Origin: Taudactylus pleione
Taxonomy: Eukaryota; Chordata; Amphibia; Anura; Myobatrachidae
DNA length: 64,000 nucleotides
Reading direction: 5' to 3'
Assembly (NCBI GenBank): GCA_031769625.1
Contig: JAUIMM010000573.1
Location: 1,067,001-1,131,000, forward strand
The position numbers were made by a program, and so were the translations under genes. Positions 11,527 through 53,489 of this stretch are shown in pieces. Positions within the stretch are counted from its first letter, which is position 1; each line of letters begins with the position of its first letter. The notes below the pieces were generated by a model. The model was not told the DNA's origin. It saw only the letters and a list, made by a program, of their open reading frames with translations, and searched no databases.

Positions 11527-12190
11527 ATGGGTGCTACTGGTTTTCTTTCACCTCAAGATCTGCTAGAGAAACTCCTCACCAGAGTCGAGAAGCAACAACA
11601 AGACTAGACACAGATTATGCCGTGCCTACAAACACTTATGCAACAAGTCGGTGCCACCCTGGTACAACCAGTACCACCACCTGTGGTGGCTGTTCAAGCT
11701 GCAGGTGCTTCTGCACCATTCCAAATCCCTTGAAGTATGATGGGGACCCCAAAGGCTGTTGAGGATTCCTGAATCAGTTTTCGAGGTTTAAGCGGCAAAT
11801 TTCCCTTCTGATAGGATGAAGGTGGCTTATGTTATCTTGATGTTGCCTGGACAGACATTGGCATGGGCCTCTCCATTATGGGAAATAAATGGCCCTCTGG
11901 TAAATAACAGCCTTCTGGAACGTTTTCGATGTGCCCAGACGAGTATCCTTTGCCAGGTCAGCTATTCTGAAGCTGAAGCAAGGCAACAAATCTGCAGGAA
12001 AATATGCTGTGCAATTCCGAACCCTCGCTTTAGGGTAGAACACGAAGATTTGGTTGCCACCTTTATACTGGTCTTTTAGAGCAAATCAAGGATCTGCTGG
12101 CGTTCAGGGAAATGCCAACATCTCTGGATGACCTTATATGCTTGTGTACCCGAGTAGACCTTCACTACAGAGAGAGAGAGCACGAGAGAG
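11527..12190 (+). pseudogene. Gypsy gag remnant
   Basis: ATG at 11527 opens MGATGFLSPQDLLEKLL. Further on come LKYDGDPKGC and, at about 11815-11925, KVAYVILMLPGQTLAWASPL and NSLLERF, matching the capsid-like region of Gypsy gag (GDP, VxYVxSxLxGxAxxWA). Several stops and shifts interrupt it. Confidence 0.75.
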
Positions 12191-12249
12191 GGAACAGTCT
12201 CGGCACTTCAGCTTCAAACTCGTACCACGTTTCTGTCACAAGCTGCAGC

Positions 12250-14240
12250 TGCACATAAGGGGAGGGGCCTAGATTGCACTCCCTAAGCACAATGTGAGGT
12301 GCTAACTGCTAAGACTTGTAGTGCTGCAAGCAGAAAGAGAAAAATGTAAGTGCACACTCCAACCATGCTAAACCTAATAATAATATTGCTAAAATGCATC
12401 AAAGAGGTTCTTAGCATAATAATGGCCATAATTATGGGCCTGCCCACTGCATCCGGGTGACCACTATCAGGCAGGTCCCTAACACTCCTATGGAACCAAT
12501 ACAGGGCACGGGACCCCTCAGGCCAACCCAGCAGAACCGCCCCACGGCATCACACTAGTGTAAGATTACAAGTGATAGTTAAAGAAATTCCTATGTGTTA
12601 AGTCTTACATAAGTAAGAGGTTATTATTAAAAGTGTATGAAGTGCTACATATATATAAAAAACAAACTAAAGAAGTGAAAAAGTGTACATTATGATGCCA
12701 TGAAACAGTCCAGCCATGCCAGCCCAGAGAGCCCCGCACCCCAACACCAGTCCCAAGACTAACAAACAGCATATATATAGTATATCTTACCCTCACTGTG
12801 CCTTATTAGATGTGCAGTCTTGGAGTGCAAGGACTCCTTGCTAAATAAAAACATCCAGGAACAGGTGGGAGGGGTCTTGTTGGACAACGGTGCTCCTGGC
12901 AGTTCTCTCAGGGCGGTTGCTGAGAGACAGAGACGCCATGTTGTCAACTCATGATGTCCTCCCATTCAGCTGTACGTCATCTCTGCCGGTACTGGATTAG
13001 TGCTTCCTCCTTTTTCTGTACTGATGATGAATTGCCCAGGTGCCTGTGATAGCGTTTCTCATTCTGGTGTTTGCATCATGTCCAAGTCATGTGTCTTGTA
13101 CCTCTGCCAGTCTCGAGAGTCTCCTGCCGCTTGTGTCATCTCGGCGGCACATGCCGCACTCTAGTGTCTCCAGACACTTTTGTGTCATCTCAGCAGCACA
13201 GGTCACAATCTAGCGCTCTACCACTTGTGTCATCCCGGCAGCACAGGCTGCATTCCAGTGTACCCTGCCACTTGTGTCATCTCGGCGGCACAGGTTATAA
13301 TCCAGTGTCCTGCCGCCTGTGTCATCCTGGCGGCACAGGCCACATTCCAGTGTATCCTGCCACCTGTGTCATCTCAGTGGCACAAGTTGCACTCTAGTGG
13401 CTCCTGCTATTTGTGTCATCCTGTAGGCACAGGCCACCATCCAACGTCTCTAATCCACACCTTCTAGTGTACTGCTGCTTGTGTCATCTCAGTGGCACAA
13501 GTTGCACTCCTGCCACTTGTGTCATCTTGGAGGCACAAGTCGCACTCCTGCATCTTTTGCCGATGCAACTTTGTGTCCTGCTACACAGCCCAAAGACTGC
13601 TTCTTGCCAAGTTCTACCAGCCCTTAAGGCTGCTACATGGCCAAAAGGCCGCACCTGGTCTTGTGCTTCCAGCCCTAAAGGCTGCTATTTGGCCAAGGCC
13701 ACACCAAGCCAAGCTCACCAGGCCTCAAGGCTGCTACATGACCCAAAGGCCGCACAGGGCCAGCCCTCAATATATAATACATTTGAAGTATACCCGGCAC
13801 TCAATGGTGTACTTAAACAGCTATATCGTATAAGATAAAAAATAGGATTTATTGATGGGAATAATGATTTTTTTTAAATACAAATAGATACAATATGTTA
13901 CTTAATCTAATATTATGTATTATGTGTACAAAGAAAAAATAATGGCAATTGTTTGACATATAAACAAAACATATAGAATCACACTGGACTTTACAGAGGA
14001 GTGTGTGTGTGTTGGAATAACCTTCAAGGCTGTTACTCGGCCAAGGCTGCACCAAACCAAGCACTACCAGCCCTTAAGGCTGCTATTCAGTCTCAACTGA
14101 CTCTTTTCTATTTTACCAGCCCTCAAGGCTGTTGCTGGACTTCATCCTAAATGGGTACCCCAGAAGTTATCCTTGCATAATCCTCAGCACTGTTGCTACT
14201 ATGTGGTGAATCCACTCTAGGTCTATAGCATCCCCTAGGT
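12250..14240. repeat. Insertion in Gypsy gag with two minisatellites
   Basis: Gag sequence stops near 12190 and the nucleocapsid resumes near 14240. Between them are about nine copies of a roughly 47-bp unit (TGTGTCATCTCGGCGGCACA, 13125-13560). Six units around AAGGCTGCTACATGGCCAA follow (13617-14140), split by an AT-rich block at 13770-14020. A 90-bp block at 12400-12490 recurs at 16255-16350. Confidence 0.65.
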
Positions 14241-14600
14241 TCATAACAGTTTCACAGCTCCGGTTGAGTCTCCAGAAGATCCCATACACATCGGAAAGTC
14301 ATGTCTTCCTGTCGCAGAGAGGGAAAGGAGGTTCAAAAACAAGCTATGTCTGCACTGTGACAAACCAGGTCATCTTCTCTCTAGCTGTTCTAAACATCCA
14401 GGAAATGAGATGGCCTAACTGATCAAAGGGTGGTCAGAATGGGTGCATTTCAGTATACCCCAAAAGAAAATGCTTCTTCCCAGTTCTCTACTGATGTGAC
14501 TCTGCTTCTAGAAACTACTGCTGAACCTCTTAAGGTCTTTCCAGACTCAAGTGCCAATGGTAATTTTATCACAGCCAAAAAAGGAGTTAGGAATCACTAC
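14240..14600 (+). pseudogene. Gypsy nucleocapsid zinc knuckle and protease remnant
   Basis: A CX2CX4HX4C knuckle (CLHCDKPGHLLSSC) is readable at 14347-14388. About 14530-14570 reads EPLKVFPDSSANGNFI, matching the DSGAxGNFI motif of the aspartic protease with the active-site Gly changed. A stop separates the two in this frame. Confidence 0.75.
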
Positions 14601-14609
14601 TGTGTCATG

Positions 14610-16345
14610 GCTACAGACACTTGAGACCCTGGGAAGAGTCAGGCTAACTAGTTAGTATGAACTGAGGTGGTTTTAGGAATGACCTTTTCATGAAATATCA
14701 CTAGCATGAAATAAAAGTGAATAGAATTTATTCAAGAACAAAAACTGTATAGCAAAGTTCCACATTAAATCTCAATAACACAAAGTTCATGACATGCACT
14801 AACAGGTGCAGGGGTATGCCCCTGTGAGAAACAAAGTTCGAAGTACACACTGAACTGGTGTGGGGTGAAACCCCGAGTCCGACACGAGGCTAGAGCCTCA
14901 GGATAGGATGATCCATAACCGGGTTGAGCCCTGTATCGTGACGGAGGTCCGGAACAAGGTTGAGCCCTGAGATGTAACAAGATCCGGAACGAGGTTAAGC
15001 CCTGAGACGTAATGAAGATCTGGAACTGGGTTGTGCGCTGAGACGTGATGTGGGTCTGGAACAGGTTTGAGCTCTGAGATGTGATGAGGGTCCAGAATGG
15101 GGTTGAGCCCTGATACGTGATGAGGGTCTGGAACAGGGTTGAGCCCTGCAGTGTAATGAAGGTCCGGAGCAGGGTTGAGCCCTGCGACGTAATGAAGGTC
15201 TGGAGCAGGGTTGAGCCCTGCAGCAGGATGAAGGTCTGGAGCAGGGTTGAGCCCTGTAATGTGATGGGGTTCCGATGAGGATAGACTGTAATGGTGCAGT
15301 TGACAACTGTAGAAGAAGTAACCCCAGTGTCCATATGAGTCAATTATAACAAATAGTGTAGCGTAGAATGGAATAGCAGTAATAGAGCAGGATAACAACA
15401 GAAAGACAATGGCAATTCTGAGCTCTGTAGTGAAGCTGATAACCTGTATCAGAACTTGAACCGGAACATGAGCAGGAATATAGAGAGGTCCACAGCATAC
15501 ACCAGGCACAGCGGGGATCTGGCAGGAGTCCAAGGAAGACCTGAAAGTAATGTTGCACAGACAATGAGGCATAGTTAGTAACAGGCTTTATACTAGAGGT
15601 CTGTGATCCATAGGAAGTTCAGAACATGTGACCCAAATAGAATCAGGTTTGGAATAATAAGCAATCAAGGAATCCAACAACCTGACGACACCTAAGAAAC
15701 AGATGATCACTTTAACTCTCTGCACACTGCATGTGATGAACGCCAGTAACCAGGAAAGATCCTCCAACGACCACAATGGAACTTCGACAAGTGTAGTTTA
15801 TCATTATGTACAGAAATAGTCAAAGTCCTGACATACTGTGCCTCTTCAGACTCCACTGTGTACCATCGGAGTGGATGGGAATTAACTCCCAATGGTTACC
15901 ATCTGCTCTAGGATTTCAGAAATTACCATATAGATTGGCACTCTTCACAGGGAATTAATGTCCTTCTATATCCTCCCATCAGCTGAGATTCCGGTCATCT
16001 TGGGTCTTCTATGGTTATGTAAGCACTCTTACACGTTAGACTGAGAATAAATCCAAATTTTATCATGGGGATCTCAATGCCATCAGGGGTGCTTGCTGAC
16101 AATCCGACCTCCACATCGTATCATCCAAAGTTTACTATGTCCCCAGATGATCCTCTTCCTGCTCCATATCAGACACAGAAACAGACAAATCACAGGTGCA
16201 CATCTCCAAATTACTGATTGTGTATAAATACTTTATGCAATAAAATGTTGCAATCAATAGAGGTTTTTAGCATAATCATGGCCAAGGTTATGGACCTACC
16301 CACCATATCCAGGAAACCTCTGTAGGGTAGGTCCCTATATGATGG
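14610..16345. repeat. Insertion between Gypsy protease and reverse transcriptase
   Basis: About 1.7 kb of non-Gypsy sequence. It contains a 36-bp tandem array (14895-15265) and ends in the 90-bp block GGTTTTTAGCATAAT to TAGGTCCCTA shared with 12400-12490. Origin not recognised. It may be another retroelement or a DNA element whose ends were not resolved. Confidence 0.45.
14895..15265. repeat. 36-bp tandem repeat (about ten units)
   Basis: The core GGTTGAGCCCTG recurs at close to 36-bp spacing (14922, 14958, 14993 and onward to 15247). Because 36 is a multiple of three, overlapping minus-strand frames stay open with repetitive QGSTLLQTFI-, NPAPDLHY- and RAQPCSGPS-type proteins. These are not genes. 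Confidence 0.9.
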
Positions 16346-16349
16346 GCAA

Positions 16350-17270
16350 TACAAATATAAAGTCATGCATTTTGGATTAAATAATGCTCAAGCTGTTTTC
16401 CAAATATGTATGAATCATATCTTCGAGGACCTGTTATATAAGTACATGGTGGCATATCTGGATGACATCCTAATACTATTGAAGATAAAGTGAGCCTATG
16501 CTAACATGTATGTGAAGTACTGTCATGACTCCAGGCCAACCAGTTTTTCTGCAAGTCAGAGAAATTCTTTTTTGAACAAAAGTAACTGACATTTCTGGGG
16601 TACATCATTTCAGGTTCTTTGTTGCTGCCATTGTCAACTGGCCTCATCTGATTGGGTTGAAAGCGATACAACGTGTCCTGGATTTTGCAAATACTATTGC
16701 CAGTTCATCAGGAACTCATCCTTCCCAGCTCTCATCACTGCTCTTACCAAGAAGGGTCAAGATACCCGGGTGTGGCTTCCTGAGGCAGAGGAAGCTTTCA
16801 TCCTATTAAAGCAGTGTTTTATTTCAGCACCCATTCTGAGACAACCAAATTGTGACCAACCTTTTTTTCTGGAGGTGGACATCCATGGTTGGAGTAGGGG
16901 CAGTGCTGTCACAGAAGGATGAAGAGGGCAAGTGATATTCCTGTCGGTTCTTCTCATGTAAGTTCTCTGCTCCAGAGAAGAATTATGCCATTGGGAATAA
17001 ACAAATATTAGCCATCAAGTTGGCCCTTCAGGAATGGTGATACTTGTTGGAGGAAGCAAAATGTCTGGTGACAATCTATACCGATTACAAAAATCTGACG
17101 TACTTGAAAACAGCTCACTGCCTAAACTATTATCAATCCAGATGGTCATTTTTTTTTATTGGTTCAATCTGGTGATCACCTGCTGCCCGGGCAACAAAAC
17201 ATCAAAGCTGAATCCTTGTCCTGAGCATTCAGTTCTGCTGAGGTGGAGGAAGTAAGGGAAGACAAGCCAA
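16350..17270 (+). pseudogene. Gypsy reverse transcriptase and RNase H remnant
   Basis: [11 protein letters not shown] and the catalytic YLDDILIL (YLDD at 16455-16466) mark the RT palm. TFLGYIIS follows at about 16590. [35 protein letters not shown] and IYTDYKNLTYLK (to about 17110) mark RNase H. Frameshifts and stops break it repeatedly. Confidence 0.82.
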
Positions 17271-17387
17271 TTCTGAACCCTGCTTGCTTTGTGGCAGTTA
17301 CAAACAAGGTTAAGATTCCACCGGGAAAAACATTCATAGCACTCGAACGTTGGTCGAATTTACTTCAACACGCTTTACCAGTCATGC

Positions 17388-18147
17388 ATACTTGTATGAC
17401 AGGCAATGGTATTCCGGTGGCAACAGAAACATGTAATAGAAAATTAAAGAAGGGGCACGCAGTAGTGCAATATGCTTGATGCAATAATGCTAGTTTATTA
17501 AATAAAAACATGAAGTATATATGAGGCAACGATGCAGGTATGTTAAAATAAATATCCTTTAATAATTAGCTCAGAAGCAATATAAAATACAAGTAATAAC
17601 AACAATAGGCTCTGGAAAAGAGCACAACATCTGAAGTAAATAGCAATAAAAATGTCCATAATGATGGACCCATACCAGTAATTGGTGGTTAGATAGTGTT
17701 GTGTTGCAAACAGGGGGTTCTGGAAAATTTCCCTGTGTGACTCACTAGAACAGCGGCCGCTGCATGCTATTGTTAAAGACCAGGACCCAGAGGAACTACA
17801 ATTTAGTGAGTCACACAAGTGTATTTCCAGAAACCCTGTTTGCAACACAATGCTCTCTAACCATCAATTCCTGGACATTTTTATTGCTATTTAATTCAGA
17901 TGTTGTGCTCTTTTCCAGAGCATATTATTGTTATTAATTCTATTTTATTTGGCTTCTGAGCTAATTATCTAAGGACATTTATATTAACATACCTGCATCG
18001 TTGCTTCATATACTGTATACTTCCTGTTTTTATTTAATAAACTAGCTTTATTGCATTAAGCATATTGCACTATTGTGTGCCCCTTCCCTTATTTTCTATT
18101 ACATGTTAACGTTGCCACGGGAATACCATTGCCTGTCATACAAGTAT
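17388..18147. mobile_element. 760-bp foldback element with arms of about 370 bp
   Basis: ATACTTGTATGACAGGCAAT at 17388 is the reverse complement of ATTGCCTGTCATACAAGTAT at 18128-18147. The match continues inward (AGCTCAGAAGC, GTTGCAAACAGGG) to a short centre near 17760 with GCGGCCGC. It interrupts the Gypsy RNase H/integrase region. No protein is encoded. Confidence 0.82.
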
Positions 18148-18213
18148 AGTATTACTCTTTTAACTATTTTCTATACACTATTAGCGCCAGAGGTGTTTTA
18201 CTGCTGCATACTT

Positions 18214-18600
18214 ATCAAGGGTGCTCATTTTGTCCCATTAAAAGGTCTACCCTCTGCTCTGAAACTGGCAAAAGCATTCATAAGAGAAATCTCAGGCTGC
18301 ACGGGTTGTATGTAAATGCTTTGGAGTTCATTTGAGTTTCTCATCAGCCTTTCATTCTCAGAGCAATGGTCAGATGGAGCGAGTAAATCAGGATCTCGAG
18401 AAGTTTATTCGATTGTATGTTTCAGCCAATCAAGATGATTGGGTATCCTTGATGCTTTGGGCTGACAATAATATGTTCCTTGAGGCATCGGGTTACTCTA
18501 CCTTCTTCATCCAATATGGTCTGCATCCTGTGTTAATGGAGTTACTGGCCCTCCGATCAGTTTTACTTCCAGTGGTCAGGGTACTGTGAACCATTTCCTC
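18214..18600 (+). pseudogene. Gypsy integrase core remnant
   Basis: KGAHFVPLKGLPSALKLAK, a frameshift, then SSAFHSQSNGQMERVNQDLE match the catalytic-core phrases AHFxPL and SAxHPQxxGQxERxNQ. WVSLMLWADNN and SGYSTFFIQYGLHP follow. It is dead because the middle of the core is missing or shifted. Confidence 0.82.
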
Positions 18601-18702
18601 AAGATTGATGTAAAGAGGAATTTGTTCAAAGCCTCTTCTTAGTACAAACTGTTTGCGGACAGTAAGAGGAAAAAGGGTCCTTTACTAAGTACTGGGGACA
18701 GA

Positions 18703-19253
18703 GGCCCTGATTCAGAGCTGGACACTCTGACAGAGCGCTCACTCTGAATCAGGGCCGGCCTTCTTGTTTTTTAGAGCGGCCTCCTGGCCACTCGCATAGC
18801 TGTGGTTACCACCCACAGCTATAGCGAGCGGCCAAGAAGATGGTCGCGATGGTCAAAACCATCGCGACCATCGGGCTTGCGACGAGACCCTTGTGGTAGG
18901 GTTTCGTTGCCGCAAGCCCCAGAGAGCTTTCGGCTCTAACAGAGCCGAAAGCTCTCCCACTGACATCACTTGTGATGTCAGTATGGGCCAGCCCCAGACC
19001 GTAGGCGTTCCTATGGAAACGCCTCCATCTGGGCAGCCACGCCCCCGGCCCACCCACCAAAGGGGGCGTGCTGTCACTCAACATCGACAGCATGCCCCCT
19101 TTGGTACGAGACCCGGAGCGACGGTTTTCCCTTCGCTATCCGGGTCTCGCGCATGCACACGACGGAGCCGGCTCCATCGTGCACATGTGCACTGGGCCAC
19201 CATCAGCCCACTTGCGAGCACATAGCGCTCGTGAGCGGGTCTGAATCAAGCCC
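18703..19253 (+). mobile_element. Hairpin-chain Harbinger-like element (copy D)
   Basis: It starts GGCCCTGATTCAGAGC, ends GGTCTGAATCAAGCCC, and has the 3-bp flank AGA on both sides (18700-18702 and 19254-19256). The interior is a run of hairpins: ATGGTCGCGATGGTC/its complement, AGCTTTCGGCTCT/AGAGCCGAAAGCT, and ACTGACATCACTTGTGATGTCAGT without its last base pairs perfect. It sits inside the Gypsy relic, between integrase and chromodomain. Open frames on both strands are incidental. Confidence 0.8.
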
Positions 19254-19256
19254 AGA

Positions 19257-19685
19257 GTCTCTGTGTCAACCAAGCATCTACGATTGAAGGTGCCTACAAT
19301 GAAATTTGCTCCCAGGTTCATAGGGCCTTTTTAGATTTTTTCAAGTGATCAACCCGATAGCTTACCATCTGAGGCTGCCAGGAGCACTTAAAATACTGAA
19401 TGTTTTCCATGTCTACATCTTGAAACTGTTGGTTCTTAATCAGTTTTTGACACCCTGCGATCCTCCTTTGGCTATTCCAGTGAACCATCAAGACTAATAT
19501 GATGTGAAAATCTCTTGAGGTACGGTTCAATTCCTGCTTGACTGGAAAGGATATGGTCCCAAAGAGTGCTGTTGGGTCAAGACTTGGGATAATCACGCAC
19601 CACAACTTCTTCGGAAATTCCACTAGAAGTTCCCTGGCAAGCCATTTGTGGGGTGTTCTGTGCCCACCTCTAGAGGAAGGGGTAA
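19257..19685 (+). pseudogene. Gypsy integrase C-terminus and chromodomain remnant
   Basis: STKHLRLKVPTMKFAPRFIGP and YHLRLPGALKILNVFHV match the tail of Gypsy integrase (LAPRFIGPF, VAYRLxLPxxLxxxNVFHVS). About 19500-19640 gives EVRFNS, DWKGYGPKECCWV and DNHAPQLLRKFH, a chromodomain-like end (LVxWxGYGPEExxWVP). AGAGGAAGGGGTAA before the LTR is the polypurine tract. Confidence 0.8.
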
Positions 19686-20270
19686 TGTCTGGCGGCACTG
19701 GTCAGCAGCAGGGTAGTGGGTGGAGAGTCCCTTGCGTCCGCTGTTGTGTAGTCTTCCTCCTCCCAGCATCTGGGCGGCCGCAGCTTCCCTGGGGGCGCAT
19801 GCTGACCTAAGAAAATTTTAAAGGGGCCAGACCCTCCCATTGTGACATCACAGAAGGCACCTAATTCAAGCCTTGTCTATATAAGGAAGTCCCTGGGAGC
19901 ACTCCTGTGCCAGAGTATAGACTCCCAAACCGTACTCCAGCATTCCAAGTGATTACTACTGCACGTTCTTGACCTCAGCTTTGTTTGTGACCTGTTTCCC
20001 TAGTACTGCGGTTTTTTACCTTAACTATCGTCCGTGACCTGCATACGTCTGCTCCCTGGTGCTGTCTTTTCCATTTGGTTCTGACCTGGCCTTTTGACTA
20101 CATTGTACATCTCATTGTACTTCACTCTGATCCAGAGTACACCAGCACCTGTATTAGGGAACCTTGTCTGAGGGCTGCGACCTGCGTATTGGAGGCAGCT
20201 AATTCTAAACTTTCTTGCGGGGGTCCCAAAATATGGGTTAGCATCCACTATCCATCCATGAGTTGTGACA
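19686..20270 (+). repeat. 3' LTR of the Gypsy element (585 bp)
   Basis: It begins TGTCTGGCGG directly after the polypurine tract and ends GAGTTGTGACA, giving TG...CA borders. A TATA box (CTATATAAGG, 19875-19884) lies in the U3 region. Its last 39 bases are identical to the 5' LTR remnant. It ends 620 bp before the adh8 start codon. Confidence 0.8.
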
Positions 20271-20689
20271 CCATGAAGTACAGGTAAATAATGAAATTTG
20301 TGGGTCTTAGAAGAGGGAGCGGGGCTAAATAAAATGAGGAGTGGGGTTTAATTGTGGACTGCAGCAGGCAGCTCTATTAAAAGAAAAAAAATTGGTTCAT
20401 CAGGGGAAGTTTCTGGGTACTCAGAAACTCCCCTGCATGCGCAACTGCCATTTGTATTGTTTAGGGATAACATGACATACTAACATGTGGCATATTATGA
20501 ACACAGGGTGGAATAGCATTTGTATTAATTGAAGTGAACTAGCACTCCTTTCCACACATACTTAGATCATTATCTACCCTTATGATTTTCCTTTACTTCA
20601 AATCATACAGTAGATTAAATATTAACTAATTTATCACAAAATAATAGGTAAACAAGATTACAATCTTTGGCAACCTCTGCCCAGAAAGA
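20271..20689. other. Intergenic sequence before adh8
   Basis: Apparently unique AT-rich sequence between the Gypsy LTR and the putative adh8 promoter. No transposon end was recognised. Confidence 0.4.
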
Positions 20690-20890
20690 TTTGTTGTTTG
20701 TATACAATAAAAGATTAAATATTGTAATGCATTGCCAAGATCTTAGCTTTGCAACAGGAAGGTAGTTTAAGATTTGCGACTGCAAACTGTAGAGAGCAGA
20801 ACCAACTCGGACAAAACAAGCAAAGGAGAAACGGAAAGAGAGTGACGTGCCAAACATTTGGAAGAAAGAAGTATTTGCAGCAACAGAGAC
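20690..20890 (+). promoter_or_regulatory. Putative adh8 promoter and 5' UTR
   Basis: The 200 bases before the start codon contain TATACAATAAAAG at about 20701-20713, a possible TATA region. TTTGCAAC at 20749-20756 resembles a C/EBP half-site, and C/EBP sites are known in mammalian ADH promoters. The +1 site is not determinable here, and the weak TATA lies about 180 bases before the ATG. Confidence 0.3.
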
Positions 20891-51674
<30,784 letters not shown>

Positions 51675-52139
51675 ACTCATTGCAAGCAGATATAACAAAT
51701 TCTTTCAGGGGAATTATCCATTTTTATTTGCTTTATTTCAAATTCTGCATGAAATTTACATAATCAAGTTCTTTATGAAAACATGATGTCCTCTATTGTT
51801 TTACTGTAGAATTTGTAGCCTTTCCATAGTCAACTGTTTAGTTCAGAAACCAATGCTTTTAAAACTGAAACTTTTGGAACTTCGTTTCAAATATATGCTG
51901 CTCCTTCACTAAAAAACATAGTTTTATTACTTTATAATAATGTTTCATCCATACCAGATTTGGAATGTTTCCTTGTTTTGAAATCTCAGTTTTTCTGCAA
52001 ATTAAACAATTAACCGTTTGTTTACTTTCATTACTATATTTCATTCATATGGCATCACAAAGTGCCCATAGTGATGAATTACAATGGTAACAATTAATTG
52101 TCAAAAGACTCAAATAGACAGTACAAGGGGGAAAAAATC
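51675..52139 (+). other. adh8 3' UTR and flank
   Basis: AT-rich sequence follows the stop codon. No AATAAA is seen in the first 450 bases. ATTAAA at 52001-52006 is the best poly(A) signal candidate, which would give a 3' UTR of roughly 350 bases. The true end needs transcript data. Confidence 0.35.
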
Positions 52140-52600
52140 AAAAAGTGAAGTGTTTATTTAAATGGGTGACAGCTAAAACAGTAGCACTCAATGACCTAGT
52201 GCTCTTGAAAGGGTGGACAGAAAGGATCAGAGTCAGGGAATGTTTGAACAATGAAGGCTGGTAAACAGTCTGAAAGGGCAGGGGAGTGAGTTCCAGAGGA
52301 GGAGAGCAGAGTGGGAAAAATCTCAATTTGGGAGTGGGAAAAGGTAATCAGTACAGAGACAAGACTACAGTCAGAGGAAGAGCGGTGAGGGCGAGCGGGT
52401 GTGTGGATTGAGATGAGGTCAGAGATGTGGGAAGGGGAGTAATTATGAAGTGTCTTGAATGTTAGGGTGAAAATCTTAACCTGAATTTTGTTGTGGAAGG
52501 AGACACAGTGAAGTAGGTGGCAGAGAAGAGAGGTCGAATCAGAGTGAAGAGATAGGAAGATATGATGAGAAGCAGCATTGATGTAAATTGTTTTATGAAC
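52140..52600 (-). pseudogene. LINE ORF2 C-terminal fragment
   Basis: The minus strand reads KIFTLTFKTLHNYSPSHISD then PARPHRSS, close to the LTYKALHxLAPxYLSDL...RxLRSS end of L2/CR1/Rex-type ORF2. After frame changes it gives LLLWNSLPCPFR, matching the LWNSLP phrase downstream in such proteins. Family placement is uncertain. Confidence 0.6.
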
Positions 52601-52937
52601 ATTATTATTACACATAAGCTTTCAGAAACAGGACCAATAGCTTCACCTATTGCAGTCAGCAAAACACGCTTACCAATACTTAGATACCTCCAGGACTTCA
52701 GTGGCTTTAATGACCACATTTCATGTAAGGAATAACAGCATACCTAACTATACAAGATATACCAAAAGCCACCTGAGATTTAATTCCCTACTATGGTGAG
52801 TAAAAAACAGATTTCAAATAATCAGCAAGATGCACATTACCAAATTTCACATGGGGAACAACACCAGAGAAGATATAATGATGTGGTTAAATAGCTGTTA
52901 AATAGCAAGCAGTAAACATATAATGGATGAGGAAATA

Positions 52938-53486
52938 GGGCTTTATTCAGAGGCGGCCGTACGGTCTACGACCGCACGGCGCCTCGATGTTTGTCTAGTG
53001 CGCATGCGCACGAGGGAGCCGGCTCCTTCGTGCGCATGCGTGAGACCCACTACGACCGACAGCGCCGGTCACAGCGGGTCTCTTTCCAAAGGGGGCGAGC
53101 TGTCGATGTTGATTGACAGCTCGCCCCATTTGGAAGGCAGGCCGGGGGGGTGGCAGCCCAACGGAGGCATTCCCATGGGAATGCCTGCCATTTGGGTGTG
53201 GCCCCACTGACATCACTAGTGATATTAGTGGAGAGCTTCCGGCTCGGACAGAGCCAGAAGCTCTCTGGGGCTTACAACAAGTGAGACCCTACCCTAGGGT
53301 CTCGTTGTAAGCCTCGATGGTCGCGATGGTCAATGACCATCGCGACCATCACCCTAGCAGTCATTAGAGCTGTGGGTGTTAACCCACAGCCTAACGACCA
53401 AAACAGAGGTGGCCGGTCAGGATGCAAGCGGCCTCCCAGTTGCTGAGCGACCGCTTGCATCCCCTGACCGCCTCTGAATGAGGGCC
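52938..53486 (-). mobile_element. Hairpin-chain Harbinger-like element (copy G)
   Basis: It starts GGGCTTTATTCAGAGGCGG and ends CCGCCTCTGAATGAGGGCC, with ATA on both sides (52935-52937 and 53487-53489). The interior is a chain of hairpins including GTGCGCATGCGCAC, GGGGCGAGCTGTCGATG/mirror, GAGCTTCCGGCTC/GAGCCAGAAGCTC, AGACCCTACCCTAGGGTCT and ATGGTCGCGATGGTCA/mirror. Same direction as copy E. Confidence 0.82.
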
Positions 53487-53489
53487 ATA

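Larger units (their letters stand above)
11450..20270 (+). mobile_element. Broken Ty3/Gypsy chromodomain-type retrotransposon
   Basis: Gag, zinc knuckle, protease, reverse transcriptase, RNase H, integrase and chromodomain remnants occur in order on the + strand, ending in a polypurine tract and a 3' LTR. Only the last part of the 5' LTR is recognisable. Stops and frameshifts break every domain. Foreign blocks interrupt it at about 12250-14240, 14610-16345, 17388-18147 and 18703-19253. Order and motifs fit vertebrate and fish chromodomain-carrying Gypsy elements. It is inactive. Confidence 0.85.

Noticed and set aside
14765..15572. Overlapping minus-strand reading frames of 103-224 codons
   Set aside because: They run through a 36-bp tandem repeat; since 36 is divisible by three, several frames stay open by periodicity, and no domain is present.
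18806..19225. Open frames on both strands in a GC-rich block
   Set aside because: They lie in a hairpin-chain transposon; similar frames appear in every copy because of low stop-codon density in GC-rich palindromes.
1..20890. A second ADH gene upstream, as expected in an ADH cluster
   Set aside because: I looked for GHE, GxGxxG, CGxC and exon-junction phrases on both strands and saw none outside 20891-51674; neighbours may lie beyond the window.
52195..52719. Host gene on the minus strand downstream of adh8
   Set aside because: The readable part matches the C-terminus of LINE ORF2 and is interrupted, so it is a retroposon fragment.
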